A stretch of 64,000 bases of DNA, taken from the NCBI RefSeq assembly GCF_019393635.1, contig NC_057862.1, positions 700,727,825 through 700,791,824 of the forward strand, written 5' to 3'. The first letter of the stretch is position 1, and every line of letters begins with the position of its first letter. The stretch is from Dromiciops gliroides. Lineage: Eukaryota; Chordata; Mammalia; Microbiotheria; Microbiotheriidae. This document shows, in pieces, positions 20,934-32,665 of this stretch. A program made the translations under genes and the position numbers. The notes under the pieces are model-generated. The model ran no database searches and was not told where the DNA came from. It saw nothing but the letters and a program-made list of their open reading frames with translations.

Positions 20934-21410
20934 CTACGCCAGGAGAGAGGGAGGTGACAAGGACAAACGTCAGGAGGCAGCCCTCAGGTCCCGCATCTCT
21001 CAGGCTGGCCACCAAGTAAGGAGGACGGGGACCACACAGAAAGCCAGCACGCTCGGTCTCCCCGACTGTGCAGAGGAAAAGCACGAGGCCCCTCTTTTCT
21101 GCTGACCAACCCTAACACTGGGCCACCTAGAATTCCCCCGGCACCCCAGACGCAGATCCCCACGCTGGAACGGGCCACCGGCATCTCCGCCTTGAGGTTT
21201 TCCATTGCTAGGCACACGGTGGTGAAAAGGAGGCAGAAACACTCATATTCTCTCCTCTGCCCCATTCCCCAGGCTTTGTCCCCCCACCCCTACCCCCTTC
21301 AAAACACATCCTACTCAAGAGGAAGCCTGCAAGGTGCGGGGAGTGGAAAACTAGGTGAATACCAGATCAGTTCCTGAGTCTGAATGATGAGAACAAAAAT
21401 CTGGGATGGA

Positions 21411-21447
21411 CACACACACACACACACATGCACACACGCACGCACAT
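21411..21447. repeat. (CA)n microsatellite
   Basis: CA repeats broken by TG and GC steps, directly next to a LINE fragment. Confidence 0.9.
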
Positions 21448-21800
21448 GAGCAAGGTTCCTCTTCAATTGGGGAATGAACAAATTATAGTAGTATGACTAT
21501 AATGGATTACTGAGCCCTAAGAAATGACAAACACTGCAGAGAAATCTAGGAAGACTTGTGTGAACGCATACAAGAGGATCATAAAAACAAGCAGCTTTCT
21601 TTAGAGAATTTAGGGCTCTGGCAATTCAATGATCCCCCATGCTTCCAAGTGACCAATGCTGAAACCTGGTACTCAACGTCTCCAACGTAGTGGGACTCTG
21701 CCAGCCGCCAGGAAAATTTATTCTGCTTGATGACATTTGTTGGTTACAAGGGGTTCCCCCCACCACTGAAGAGGAGAGATTATCAAAAGCCCCCCAAAAG
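21448..21800 (+). repeat. L1-type LINE 3' fragment
   Basis: CTTCAATTGGGGAATGAACA, CTAAGAAATGACAAAC and GGAAGACTTGTGTGAAC follow the order of marsupial L1 3' ends; GGTTACAAGGGGTTCC near the end fits another subfamily tail. Decayed. Confidence 0.6.
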
Positions 21801-23239
21801 GAGGAGGTGGGGGGTACGCTAGAACATTATAAAACTCACAGAAGGAAGGGCGGTTCTGAAAATAACACGTGGAATTGATTATAAACTTTTCTGAAAGTGT
21901 GCGGCATGAAATGGAGACTGACGGGGTCTGGGGTACGCCTATGGGCCTGCACACACGGTACAGTGGGAGAGGGCTGTCATCACTCAGAATAAAAAGTAAA
22001 GAGAGAACATTTAAACGGGATGCTCCTCAAAGGGAATCTGGGACTAGCAGAGAACAATTCCCAAACCCAGGGATGACCCTGAGCCAAGGCCAGACGAGGG
22101 CTGGGCCAGTGTCTTGGTTGTCTGTAACTCTCCATAGTCGACCCAGGGGTGAAGGCACATCTAACACTCTTAATCAAAGGCTGCTGGATGAAGGACACTG
22201 TGTGTCCCTAAGCAAGTCCATGAGCCAGCAAACCAAGAGAGGAGGGGCTCTGGCTCTCAGGAACATTTCTAGATGCCCAAGGGCCAACTGTTGGAGCAGA
22301 ACAGTAGGTAGAACAGAGAAAGGCCTCAGGCCATGGCCCTGCTACCCCTCGAGCCCAGCAACATCTCCATTCCTGGGTCGGGCAATGACAGGAAAAACGG
22401 GCCACCAGCTATGGCCAGCCCAGACCACGCCAGTCAGGCTCCTAAGACACACAGAACAGGTGCCCAGTAACAAGAAGGAAGACAAACATGCCCTCTCCCC
22501 CAACCCTGACCTCCTCCGGTGGAGGGCCCTGCCACCTGCCAGTCACTCGGGGTCACAACCAAGTCTTGTCCGTCCTCCCTGGGTGCTATCTCCTCCGACC
22601 TGCCCCGACCCTGGCGCGGGCCCTCCTCACCTCAAGGCCTGGAGGATGCTCAGAGCTGTCGCCTCGAGCCTCGCTGTCCAAGCCGTCTCCCAACAGCCCG
22701 AATCTGACCCATCCTTCACCCTGGATTGGCAGAAGGCCCGCATCCTCCCCATCTTCCTCCTCGCTACTTCTCACCCCACTGCTGCCCCAAGGGCTCCAGG
22801 AGCGTGATGAGCTGTCCCCTGCGCTCATGCTTATGCATGAGCCGTCCCATGGGCCTATGAGGCTCTTCATCCTCCCCTGACCTTGGGGGATCCTGAGCTA
22901 TCTGTGAGGCTGAGCTTCAAGGTGCCTTCAAAGATCCCCCGATAATTTCTGGGCACTAACTTGGGACTGACTCAAAGGCAGGAGCTCTGAGAGCAGCCCC
23001 AGGGGAAGCACAGCAGGTTGGCACTGAGCCTGACTGCCTCACAAGGGTTCAGGGTCTCCTCCGGAGAAGCCTGTGGGCAGCCCAGGGCCCACACGGTACT
23101 GACCGAACGCTGTGAGAAACACGGGAGCCTGCCATGGCCCGCGGAAGTGGAGGGATTGGGAGGCTGGAGCCTCCCTCTTCAGGCCCCCGGCCCCCACACC
23201 CAAAGCCCACCAAGTGACCCTGGGCCCTGCCAGTCTTAC

Positions 23240-23425
23240 CTCCTCAGGCAGCTCGCTGTACATGGTCTCAGAGGTAGAGAGGAGAAAGATAGGGGAGAAG
23301 GATGGTATGTCCTGCAGCAGGGTCAGAAACGTCGCTCTCACAGTCTCGCTGACGGCTTCCCACCAGTCGCCGATATGAGGCATGTAAACGATGCTTGGGA
23401 CTGTTCTCCGTGCTTCACGGAAGAT
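23240..23425 (-). CDS. ATAD2B: ATAD2B coding exon K: core of the second AAA+ domain
   Basis: Encodes residues 492-553, a whole number of codons: IFREARRTVPSIVYMPHIGD, WWEAVSETVRATFLTLLQDI, then PSFSPIFLLSTSETMYSELP. The Walker B place reads SIVYMPHIGDWW without the Asp-Glu pair, so this module is structural. Acceptor TGTGGTCAG; donor GAG/GTAAGA. The whole exon looks identical to the human one as I recall it. Confidence 0.97.
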
Positions 23426-23648
23426 CTGACCACAGGGGAGACAGCAAACACAAAGGCACGTGAGTGTCCCCCCTGACCTAGGGAGCTGCTGGTCGCGTGC
23501 TGGAGACAACAGGCAAATGATTAAGGGGATTCAGGAAGGCTTCCTGTAGGAGGATGGATTTCAGTTGGGACTGAGAGGAAGTCAGAGAGGTCAGGAGTCT
23601 GAGTAGAGAAGGGAATATTCCAGGCCTGGGGGACGGCCAGAGAGAACC

Positions 23649-23757
<109 letters not shown>

Positions 23758-23852
23758 GGGGGACTGGGGGTGGTGTGGAGGATAGAGAAGGTGTCTTGTT
23801 AATGGAACTGCCCTAAGGTCGGAGTCACTGGATCCAAGAATAAAGGGTCAGT

Positions 23853-24006
23853 GGGGGCAGCTAGGTGTCACAGTGGATAGAGCACTGGCCCTAGATTCAG
23901 AAGGACCGGAGTTCAAATCTGGCCTCAGACATTTCACACTTACTAGCTGTGTGACCCTGGGCAAGTCACTTAACCCTCACTGCCCCACCAAAAAAAAAAA
24001 AAAAAA
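23853..24006 (+). repeat. Marsupial MIR-like SINE
   Basis: Starts GGGGGCAGCTAGGTGTCACA, holds AGTTCAAATCTGGCC and AGCTGTGTGACCCTGGGCAA, and ends in A18. Young-looking tail. Confidence 0.92.
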
Positions 24007-26259
24007 GAGTAAGGGTGAGGGAGGAAGGTGTGAGAAAACTGGCCAGTAGGAGGGGGACAGGTTCTGAAGGGCTCTGAATGACAAACAGCACTGAGTACTA
24101 TATCCTAGAGGTAAAAGGGAGCTGCAGTTTATTTGGGGGTAGTGGTGGCACAGTCACACCTGCACTTTGGGGAAATCCATTTGGTGGCTGGATAGAGGGT
24201 GGTAGACCCCCCAGCAGCTACTGCAATGGTCCAGACGTGAGGGGATCAAGGCCTGGTCAGGGGAGAGGAAGGGGCGTGTCCAAGAGACACTGCAGAGGGG
24301 AGACGGCCAGGTCTTGGCACCAGAGCGGATATGGAGGTTGAGAGCGAGAAGCCCAAGACTCCTAGGCTTGGACCCTGGGGCACTGGGGAGGGGGGCACCC
24401 TTTGGACTAACAGGGTCATTAAGAAGGGGGAGGGCTCTGGGGGCAAGGTGATGAGCTCCGCTTTGGAAACAGTGCATTTCACACATCTGCCGGACATCCA
24501 GTTTGAAATGTCTGAAGGGCAGCTGGAGATGAGAGATTGGGGCAGGAAACTCAGATCTGAGAATCATCCGCAGAGACGGTCGCTGACTCCATGGGAGCTG
24601 ATGGGAGCACCCGGTGAAGTAGTCCAAAGGGACACAGGCCTGAGAGTCACCTATGGTGAGCTAAAGGGGGTGGCCTACGCTCATTTTGCCCACCCCTTTT
24701 CACCCAGGACATTTTTCCATGACTCCGGGTACACAGATACATAAAATAGGTCTACTTAATCATTTACTGTTGAGGCATTTTCTACTACCCCCACATTCAG
24801 TATGGGGTCGCAATTCAGTCTATGAAGCTAAGATCTAGGGGAGGATCTGGCCAAGGATGCAGAGAAGGGGCAGTCAGAGAAGGAGGAGAAGCGGAGGGGA
24901 AGTTGCTTGTTCCTGAAAACCTTGACAGAAGAAGGGAGTATTCAGGAGGAGAGAGTGACCAATTGTAGGCGAGGCCGCAGAGAGGCCGAGGAGGCCGAGG
25001 ACTGGGCACTAAGAGCAGTTTCAGCAAAACGAGGAGGTCAGAAGCCAGACTGCAGGAGGGTAAGAAAAGAGGGAGGGAGGAAGTGGACACACCAACTGTG
25101 GGCGGCCTTCTCGCGGAGCTTAGCCACAAAAGGCAGGAGATGGGGACCACAGCTGTGTGGAATGTGGGATTTCCGGAGAGGGGGCAGATGCACATGTGTT
25201 TACAGGCTGGGAGAGAGGTGAAATCAAAGATAAGGGACAGGGCAGGTGACAGGTGGAGAGGGTCGCCCTGGTCTGGGGCCAGGCCGTGGCACAGGGAAGG
25301 GAGGAGCAGAGGCAGCGGCCAGCCCCTCTTTTCTGTAAAAGATGAGGTCAGGTCTCAGCTGGGAGGGAGCTGCAGAGGGAGGCATGGTAGGAAAGCCCCG
25401 GGAGCCCCATCAGAAAAGCGTCAGGACCTCCCACCTTTGTGTCTGTCCCCAGACCCTCTCTCTCCCTACACACTCTATGGCTCAGCCCAACAGGGGCCCT
25501 GCTTCTGCTCCCCCCACCCCTCCTGGGCCTCCGTACCCACTGACAACACCACACTTGGAAGGCAGGCCCACCCTCCTCCTGTCCACCTCCCCATTCCAAG
25601 TCTGCTACCCCCTCCTCACATATTCTTCCCGTCATTCTCTGGGCTGCCAGGTGGTTCCATGCATGGAGAACTGCGTTTGGAATCCAGAACCACAGAATGA
25701 AGAGCACAGAGCCCCATGGAGGTCCTAGAGAGGAGGCTCAGGAAGCCAAAGGGAAACCCCCCCTTTGCCCACGAAGTGAGAGACGGACAGCCAGGAAGCG
25801 AGGGAGGGAGGGACTGGGTGCGAGGGAGGAGAATTCACCTGAAAGCGCCTCAGAAAACGCCCAAGAGAAAACTCCCCCAACCTTCAGAAGAGTGCAAAGG
25901 GCCTGCCTCGCAGCAGCACTCTCCTGTGACTGGCCCAGCTAGCCCGCCCTCCCGAGTCCCCGGACCACCCAACAAGGGGCAGACTGAAATCCTTTTCAAG
26001 TTTCTGACACAGATGGTGGTGGGAACTCTCCTGAGATGAGGCGCTTCCCCTGGCCAGTGAGAGGCAGCCACTTCTCTGAGGCAGTGAACGGTGTCACCGG
26101 TCACTCAGTGTCCCCAGGGGGCCTTGAACTCAGGCCCTGCAGGCTCCAAGGGTGCTCTCTCAGGTCCCACTACCCCCTGCCTCACCACATCCCTTGCCCT
26201 AAGGGCACCTCCGTGCCACCATGCCAGGGACACAGTGCCCCACCCCACCTGTGACCTAC

Positions 26260-26446
26260 CTGGGCACACGACTCCTCGGGTGTTTTGGCACTGACTGAAT
26301 AAAGTGCAGGGAGGTCAAGTCTGTGCACAGAGAACTTTTCGAGAGTGTGCAGCAGGGCAGGGGCCAGGTGCGAAGTCTGCCCTGAGCCCCTCTCTCCAGA
26401 AAGCAGCAAGCGGGGCCTGTAGGACGTAGGCTGCTGAGAAGCTGAC
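26260..26446 (-). CDS. ATAD2B: ATAD2B coding exon J: degenerate P-loop of the second AAA+ domain
   Basis: Encodes residues 430-491. After SASQQPTSYRPRLLLSGERG comes SGQTSHLAPALLHTLEKFSV and HRLDLPALYSVSAKTPEESC. The position of a Walker A motif holds GERGSGQTS, which lacks the usual GKT, so this domain probably does not hydrolyse ATP. This agrees with the family, where the second AAA+ module is inactive. Acceptor CCTGCTGCAG; donor CAG/GTAGGT. It lies 7.5 kb from exon I, across the intron that holds the two LTRs. Confidence 0.96.
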
Positions 26447-27379
26447 CTGCAGCAGGAAAGAGAAAGGGGTCACTGGAACCTTGGTCATCAAGCTGAAACC
26501 CCCCCCCCACCCATGGGCTCACCGAACATGACTGGGGGACATTCTGGCATGTCGGGAACCAGAGAATGATCTGAGCAATGGAGGGCTGAGGGGAGAGAGA
26601 AAAAGAGAAGAAGGCCCAGACTGAGCCCGGGGCTGCGTGTGTGCAGGGGGCGGGGAGCTGGTCTACACTCACAGTTCAGGGGGCGTGACACAGAAAGGGA
26701 GGAGTGACACAGGCAGGAGGAAAACTAGGGGGGAAGGAGGGAAGAGAGAGGGAGAGAGAAGAGAGGGGGCAGGGAGGAGAAAGGGAGCACATGGCCAGGA
26801 GAGGGCAGACGGGGGCATCAAATGCAGCAGAAGGGAAGTGTGAGGATGAAAACTTCTGCCTCTCCACCTCTCGGCCCCAACACCACAGAGTCAATGGTCC
26901 AGTGGACAAAGAACAGATGCAGAGACACCCAGGGGCCGAAGAGCTGCTCAGCACCGAGCTGCGGCCAGTGTGAGCGACCAGCCGTGGGAAGCCGTCCCAA
27001 GGAGGACTTGAGAACTTCTCAGGCGCTACTGAAACATGGAGGGGCGAGGCCCTGGCAGGAAGATGGCCAACTCAGCAGTCCAAGAGGAATCAGCGAGGGG
27101 GTGAGGGTCGGGCCGAGAAGCGCTACCGACCACGTCGAAGAGATGGGAGAAAAGAGGGGCCGATGTGGAAAGAAAGCCAGGCACGAGATAGGAGTCAACG
27201 CAGAGGGGCGGCGGGCTATGCCAAAGGAAAACCAGACTACACTCCAGACCAGCCAGGCAAGAAGAGGGAAGAGATGAGTTGAGTGACCTGGCCCCCATTT
27301 TGCCCCAGAACCAAGTTAGAACAGCCTGGGGCAGACTTCCACGGGCTGAACACGGCAAAGAGAGCAATCAAAGTCAGGC

Positions 27380-27515
27380 TGGTAAAGATCATCTCCTATC
27401 TTCACAAGTCTGTGAGGGCCCCGCTTGACAAATAAGGAAACTGAGACAGAGAGAACTTCAGTGACTGTGCCCAGTGTCTGAAGCAGGATCAGAACTCGAG
27501 TCTTCCTGCTCTAGG
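27380..27515 (-). repeat. MIR-type SINE fragment
   Basis: TTGACAAATAAGGAAACTGA, GTGACTGTGCCCAGTGTCTG and AGGATCAGAACTCGAGTCTT follow the reverse complement of MIR. Confidence 0.7.
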
Positions 27516-28773
27516 CACGGTGGTGCCCCCTTAGTGACCTCCAGAAGCAGCCCTCTTCTCTGGCAGCCAAAGCAAGGTGCACTCACCACTCAAGAGGCGA
27601 GTGGGCTTTCGGGGTGACTCCGGGGACTACACTGATCTAGGGAATGACGCAGGCAGGCACTGTTCTCAGCCCCACATGGCCAGGCTCTCTTCTTTAGTCA
27701 GAGGGCAGCTCTCCAAACACTAGGCCTCCTTGACCTCCCACAACTTCACCAGCCTGGGGAAGCTCTCTTCCATCTTTGAGCGAGAAAGCCAACTCAAGCA
27801 GCCTCAGAGAAACGTTCGGGGCACATCCCAGGGGGGAGCCAACCCAGAAACAGGAAGTCTACATGTAGGAAAAGAGGACCCAGAGGATCCAGGAATATCA
27901 CTGAACAAGGATATCCACACCCACCCACAGGTGGCACCAGGCTTGGATGGAGAGTGAAGCCAACGCCAATCACTTGTTGAGGCACAGAGGGGACCACGGG
28001 CTCAAAGGCTCGGAAAAGAATCTGCCCAACCAGCTACACCCACTGGCTGAGGACCTGCAACCAGCAGCGCGTGGGCATGGCACAGCCTCAGCAGGTAGGT
28101 CACGTGGGATTCCAGGAGCCCCCTGCTCGGGAGCCCAATGACAAAGACAAAGCGTCACCCTGTCCTTGAGTACCAGCAGTGACACTACCAGAGGGGAGGC
28201 AGAGGGGCCGAGGTTTCTAAGAACTCTGCCTCGTGAAGCTGGCTGTACTGAATCACAAAATCACCAAGTTGATCATTTAAGAGATTCTGATGATGGGTAA
28301 GAGTCCTTGCTGAACCAGATGTCTATGGACACACACAAGGCCAACTGGTTACAAAACTCAAAACCAGATGAGAAGGGGAAAAACGAAAATGAGTCATGGC
28401 CCTCAAAAGGCCCTACCATGAGCAGGGGCAGGGAGAAGAGAGCACACGAGCCTCAAAACCCAAACGGAAGCTTTACACACCCCTCCAGAGTCAACCAGTC
28501 AACAAGCAAGATACTGGAGCCTGATTTGCTGGATGATCTGAGGGGCTCACTGGCTCTTCCACATCTCCCACCTCCACACCTCTGCCCAGGCTGGACAGCT
28601 CTCCAACATCACCTCAACCTCCCTCCACACTTGGTAAGAGCCACAGCGCCAGAAAGGTCAGCATTCAGCCACGGGCCCCAAATGCTGGGGGCCTGGTCTA
28701 CCTTTCTCCTCTGTCTACTCCGTGTTTCCTCCATTAGGATGCAAACTCCTTGAAGTCACCATCCTGACATTTT

Positions 28774-29097
28774 TTAGAAGTGTTTACTTGTGATTGTGCA
28801 CATACAACCTATATTGGAGGGAGGGGAGGGAGGGAGAAAAATTTGAAACTAGAAATCTTATAAAAACAAATGTTGAGGGGGCAGCTAGGTGGCACAGTGG
28901 ATAAAGCACCAGCCCTGGATTCAGGACATGAGTTCAAATCCACCTCAGACACTTGACACTTACTAGCTGTGTGACCCTGGGCAAGTCACTTAACCCTCAT
29001 TGTCCCACAAAAAACAAAAAAAAACAAAAAAACAAATGTTGAGAACTATCGCTACATGTAACTGGAAAATAATAATATACTTTGATTAAAAAAAAAA
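28774..29097 (+). repeat. L1 3' end, split by a SINE
   Basis: GATTGTGCACATACAACCTA and TGGAGGGAGGGGAGGGAGGG up to 28877, continuing at 29028 with TGTTGAGAACTATCGCTACA and a poly(A) end, is the extreme 3' part of a marsupial L1. AGAAGTGTTT occurs just before it (28776-28785) and again at 29252-29261, after the second SINE, consistent with its target-site duplication. Confidence 0.75.
28878..29027 (+). repeat. Marsupial MIR-like SINE inserted in an L1 tail
   Basis: Flanked by a 16-base direct repeat, AAAAACAAATGTTGAG, at 28862-28877 and 29028-29043. Contains AGTTCAAATCCACCTCAGAC and AGCTGTGTGACCCTGGGCAA. Confidence 0.95.
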
Positions 29098-29105
29098 GTG
29101 TTCTC

Positions 29106-29253
29106 AGGGCAGGTAGGTGGCACAGTGGATAAAGCAGCATCTCTGGATTCAGGAAGACCTGAGTTCAAATCCTGCCTCAGACACTTGACACTTCTTACTA
29201 GCTGTGTGACCCTGGGCAAGTCACTTAACCCTCACTGCCCCATAAAAAAAAAG
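29106..29253 (+). repeat. Marsupial MIR-like SINE
   Basis: Head GGGCAGGTAGGTGGCACAGT; body AGTTCAAATCCTGCCTCAGA; poly(A) end. Inserted at the end of the L1 tail; AAGTGTT flanks it on both sides. Confidence 0.92.
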
Positions 29254-29540
29254 AAGTGTTTCCTCTCCTCTCTAGAGACAAACAGAACAAAGGAAAGCCC
29301 CATTCCACACAAGGTGGCCTAGCTTGTCCTGGCAGCCCCACCTCCAGACTTCCTCCTCTACCACGTGATGAACACCCAAGACAAAAGAAAACAGGACATA
29401 GCGATAATCAAGGCCAGGTGAGCAAGGGCTGGAAGGTGGCCCTCCTGAGGGACAAAACACCTCTGTCCAGTGCTGAGCGTCCTCCACGAGACCACTGCTC
29501 CCAAGCTGAGCAGTCCTTGGCCTCACTCCCCAGGCAGAGC

Positions 29541-30060
29541 TGTGATGAAATAATGGGATTCATCAGGTACTCAAAGACCCACCTGGAGATGAATCAAGAC
29601 TGACTGAATCAAGTGAGAGTGATTGACTGCTGATTAGCCTACTTCAAATTAATTGGATTGTAATCACACCTGGCTAGCCCTTAAGAAGGTATTGTTCTCA
29701 GAAGCTAGACTGTGAACTCAACTTGAGAACACCTTCAAAGACAATGGATTTGGATAACTCCAACCAATCACCTTGAAGCAGTGTCTGAGGACGGCCTCTG
29801 TTCCAGACCTATAAGGCTGGGGAAGGGGCTCCTGATTAAGACAGGCTCGTTGAGGAGTTCCTGATTAAATCAGGCTTGTGGAGGAGGACTTCAGGAAGAA
29901 CCCAACCAAGCTGGAACTCTAGGCTAGGTAGGACTTCTTTTTCATAACCTTCTGAATTCTTTGTAAATATCTGTATGTTCTAATAAATGTTTAATGCCCA
30001 AAGACTGGTACTGAAGCCTTTTAATTTTTGGCGACCACAATTAAGATTTTAAACATCACA
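29541..30060 (+). repeat. Solo LTR of an endogenous retrovirus
   Basis: 520 bases with perfect 7-base inverted ends, TGTGATG at the left and CATCACA at the right, and a 4-base direct repeat GAGC outside (29537-29540 and 30061-30064). An AATAAA lies at about 29981-29987, giving plus orientation. No gag, pol or env sequence adjoins it, so the internal part has been lost by recombination between LTRs. Confidence 0.85.
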
Positions 30061-30516
30061 GAGCAAAGGGAACTGTGGGAAGCACCAGAGCCCCTGGGAG
30101 AAGAGCCACTGGACTCTGCCAGCGGGACACCGTCCCTGGAAACCAGGCCCACGGACCAGGAAAGGGGCTGAGAGCAGGGCTGGAGGAGCAGAGCAGACGG
30201 GCTGCCAACAGGTAGCTTCTCCCCACTGATGCCTGCCTGCAGTCTGAGCAGGGAGGCGAGTACCAGTGACCCACGCAGCTGCCCCAAAGCCTCCTCAGCT
30301 TGGCATTCAAGGCTTTTTAGAAGCTAGCCCACATTCACACCATCAATACCCCAGCTAATGAGAGCCAGCTGGAAGTCCTTTAGATCAATGGGACAGACCA
30401 GATGAAGGAGAAGCAGACACCGAAGAACTCTTGAGAAACCCCATCCCCCATCTGGTCTGACCGGCTATGTGACCTTCATATCAGAGGCTGGGCCCCAAAA
30501 ATGTTTGGACAGGGGG

Positions 30517-31118
30517 TATGAGAAAATAATGGGATCTGCCAACTCCCAAAGGCCCCACCTGGAGGAGACTGATGTGGATTGACTGAATTAAGTGAGAGTG
30601 ATTGACTTTGCTAATTAAGCTACTTAAAGTTGACCTGATTGAAGCCACACCCGCCTGGCCCTCAAGAGCACTATTCTCAGAAGCTGTAGGCTCAGACCAC
30701 CCCCCCACCACACCCACACACACCACCACACCCACACACACCCACACCCCCCTCCACACCCCCCCCCCACACACACGAAGTCCTAACTAACTAAAGAAAG
30801 TTAACTAACTTAAGACCGCCTTCAAGTCATGTCAATCAATGGCCTTCAATGCTCCCAGCCAATTAGCTCGGAGCAGCAGGTGGGGGCTGCCTCTCTTCCA
30901 GACCCAAAGAAAGCTTCTGCTCAGAAAGGCACAGGAGATTTAGGAGAAGAACCAGGTCAAGCTGTTGGTGGGTGAAGCTCAGGACTCTAGGATCGCACAG
31001 GCTTTTTCTTGGTTTTCTGACCCTGGCGTATTCTTTTTCTCACTAATAAATGCTTAATGCCCAAAACTGGTGCTCACACTTCTAATTCATAAGTAAACGC
31101 TAGCTAGTTTCCCCCACA
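30517..31118 (+). repeat. Second LTR of the same family, ends approximate
   Basis: Shares AAAATAATGGGAT, the AAGTGAGAGTGATTGACT segment, CTATTCTCAGAAGCT, and AATAAATGCTTAATGCCCAA with the LTR at 29541. It carries an extra C/CA-rich block (30697-30776) and has diverged, so it is an independent insertion, not the partner of the first. Same orientation, 0.45 kb apart. Confidence 0.75.
30697..30776. repeat. CACCC/CA-rich low-complexity block inside the LTR
   Basis: C-runs alternating with CACACA and CCACACC; absent from the related LTR at 29541. Confidence 0.85.
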
Positions 31119-31514
31119 CTGAGGACAGGAATAAGGTGAGTGAGGGCGAAGCCCCAGATGAGCAGCAGGGTCAGAAGGAGTGAGAGGCTGGATAAGGGCT
31201 AGCAGAGGGAGGGACGCCGAAGCTATAGGTCTGGGGATCTTGGCCTCCTCTTGTTTGATGCTGAAGGATGACCGTGTGACCTTCTTCGGAAGGGGCGTCA
31301 TGTGGAGGAGCCCCTGCCAAGGCCCAGGACCGGACACTCCCTGTTCACTAGCCAACCGCACACCCAGTGAGATCTCTTCCATCTGAGGGCACTCAGAGTC
31401 AACACACGAAGAAATGGTCTTAACAGTTACTCGACCATTCACCCAGTGAATACTACCAGCATGACTGGAGGGTGGCGGCAGGAAGCTTAGCTGACAGCAT
31501 GGATGCCGATCTCG

Positions 31515-31640
31515 CCGGATCCTCACAGCCCCTGAGGGAGGCAGGGGCCAGTATTAGCCCATTTTACAGATGAGTAAATGGAGGCAAACGGGGTCACCCA
31601 GCTAGGAAGGGTCTGAGCCCAGGTTGGAGGGCGGGTCTTC
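31515..31640 (-). repeat. MIR-type SINE fragment
   Basis: CCCATTTTACAGATGAGTAA, GGGGTCACCCAGCTAGGAAG and GTCTGAGCCCAGGTT are the reverse complement of the MIR core. Confidence 0.75.
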
Positions 31641-32539
31641 ACCCTCTGCCCAAAGAAGGCGACTCTGCTCACCCGCCTCCAGGGCTTCAGCAGGCCCCCT
31701 CGGCCCCTTTGGTCAGCTTCCTTCAAGGCGCTGTGTCCCTCATTAGATGGAGAGCTCCCTGAGGTTGGAGGCTCAGCACTCAGCATGGGGCCTGACACAC
31801 CCGCCATCCACGAGTTGATCTGTGGGTGCTGACCCCCACATCGCCGGCTGCCCAACACCATACCTGCCACATTAGCTGACCCTCCCTCCTCAGCTCCACA
31901 CCCTTGGGTCCCAATTTCTCCTAGTCCTTCCTGGACCTGACCTCAGTGGGGCTTGTCTGCAGCTCCCCAAGGGTGCCGATCATCTTTGCCTTTCTTTGTA
32001 GCCCCAGCATCTGTGCGGCGCACAGTAGGTCCTAGGACCGTGTGGCCTACTGAGGAGAACAAAGGATGCACCAGTTGGTTCCACAATGAAACCAAAACCA
32101 CCTCCATTCACAGGAGTCCTGCTTATCCTCCTAACAGCTTGGCACTGACAGGAAAGCTGTGGCTGATGCTCACTCGGCCCCAATGCCCTCCCAACAGGGC
32201 CCTCTCCAGGGGGACCAGAGGCCCACGGGGCCGAGGGCTGTTCCAGCCACTCTGTGGCTGTGCTACAACCAGACCAGCATCCAGGTCTCTCCCCCTTTTC
32301 GGTCAGGCCTCCCCTAATTCCATATTCCACCTCCTAAGTCGGCATCTCCAAACGACTGACTAGTCCAGGCAAAGATCAAAGCTCACAGAACAAGCAAAGA
32401 ATAAAGGTGAGGGTTGGCCAAGCTGTGCGCACGGAGGAGGGGGCTCCCATGGAGCGGGGCCCAGCCGGCTCTCCCGAGTCCCCAGAATCCCCAGTACTTG
32501 GTGCGATGTTTTGCACATTCTTTTGCTCACACATTATTT

Positions 32540-32665
32540 GTGTCTGAGCCTCGCAACCACCTATCTTATAAATGAGGCAGACAGAGGTTGTGTGACCGGC
32601 CCAGGGCCACCCCACTAGAAGTATCTGAGACGGGATTTGAATTTGGATCTTCCAGGCCACTGGAC
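32540..32665 (-). repeat. MIR-type SINE fragment
   Basis: ATCTTATAAATGAGGCAGAC, GTGTGACCGGCCCAGGGCCA and GACGGGATTTGAATTTGGAT are the reverse complement of MIR. Confidence 0.75.

Larger units (their letters stand above)
20934..23239 (-). other. ATAD2B: ATAD2B intron K-L
   Basis: 2.3 kb. Holds a (CA)n run at 21411-21447 followed by an L1-type 3' fragment. 22500-22880 has weak L2-like character. The ends next to the exons are GC-rich and unremarkable. Confidence 0.65.
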
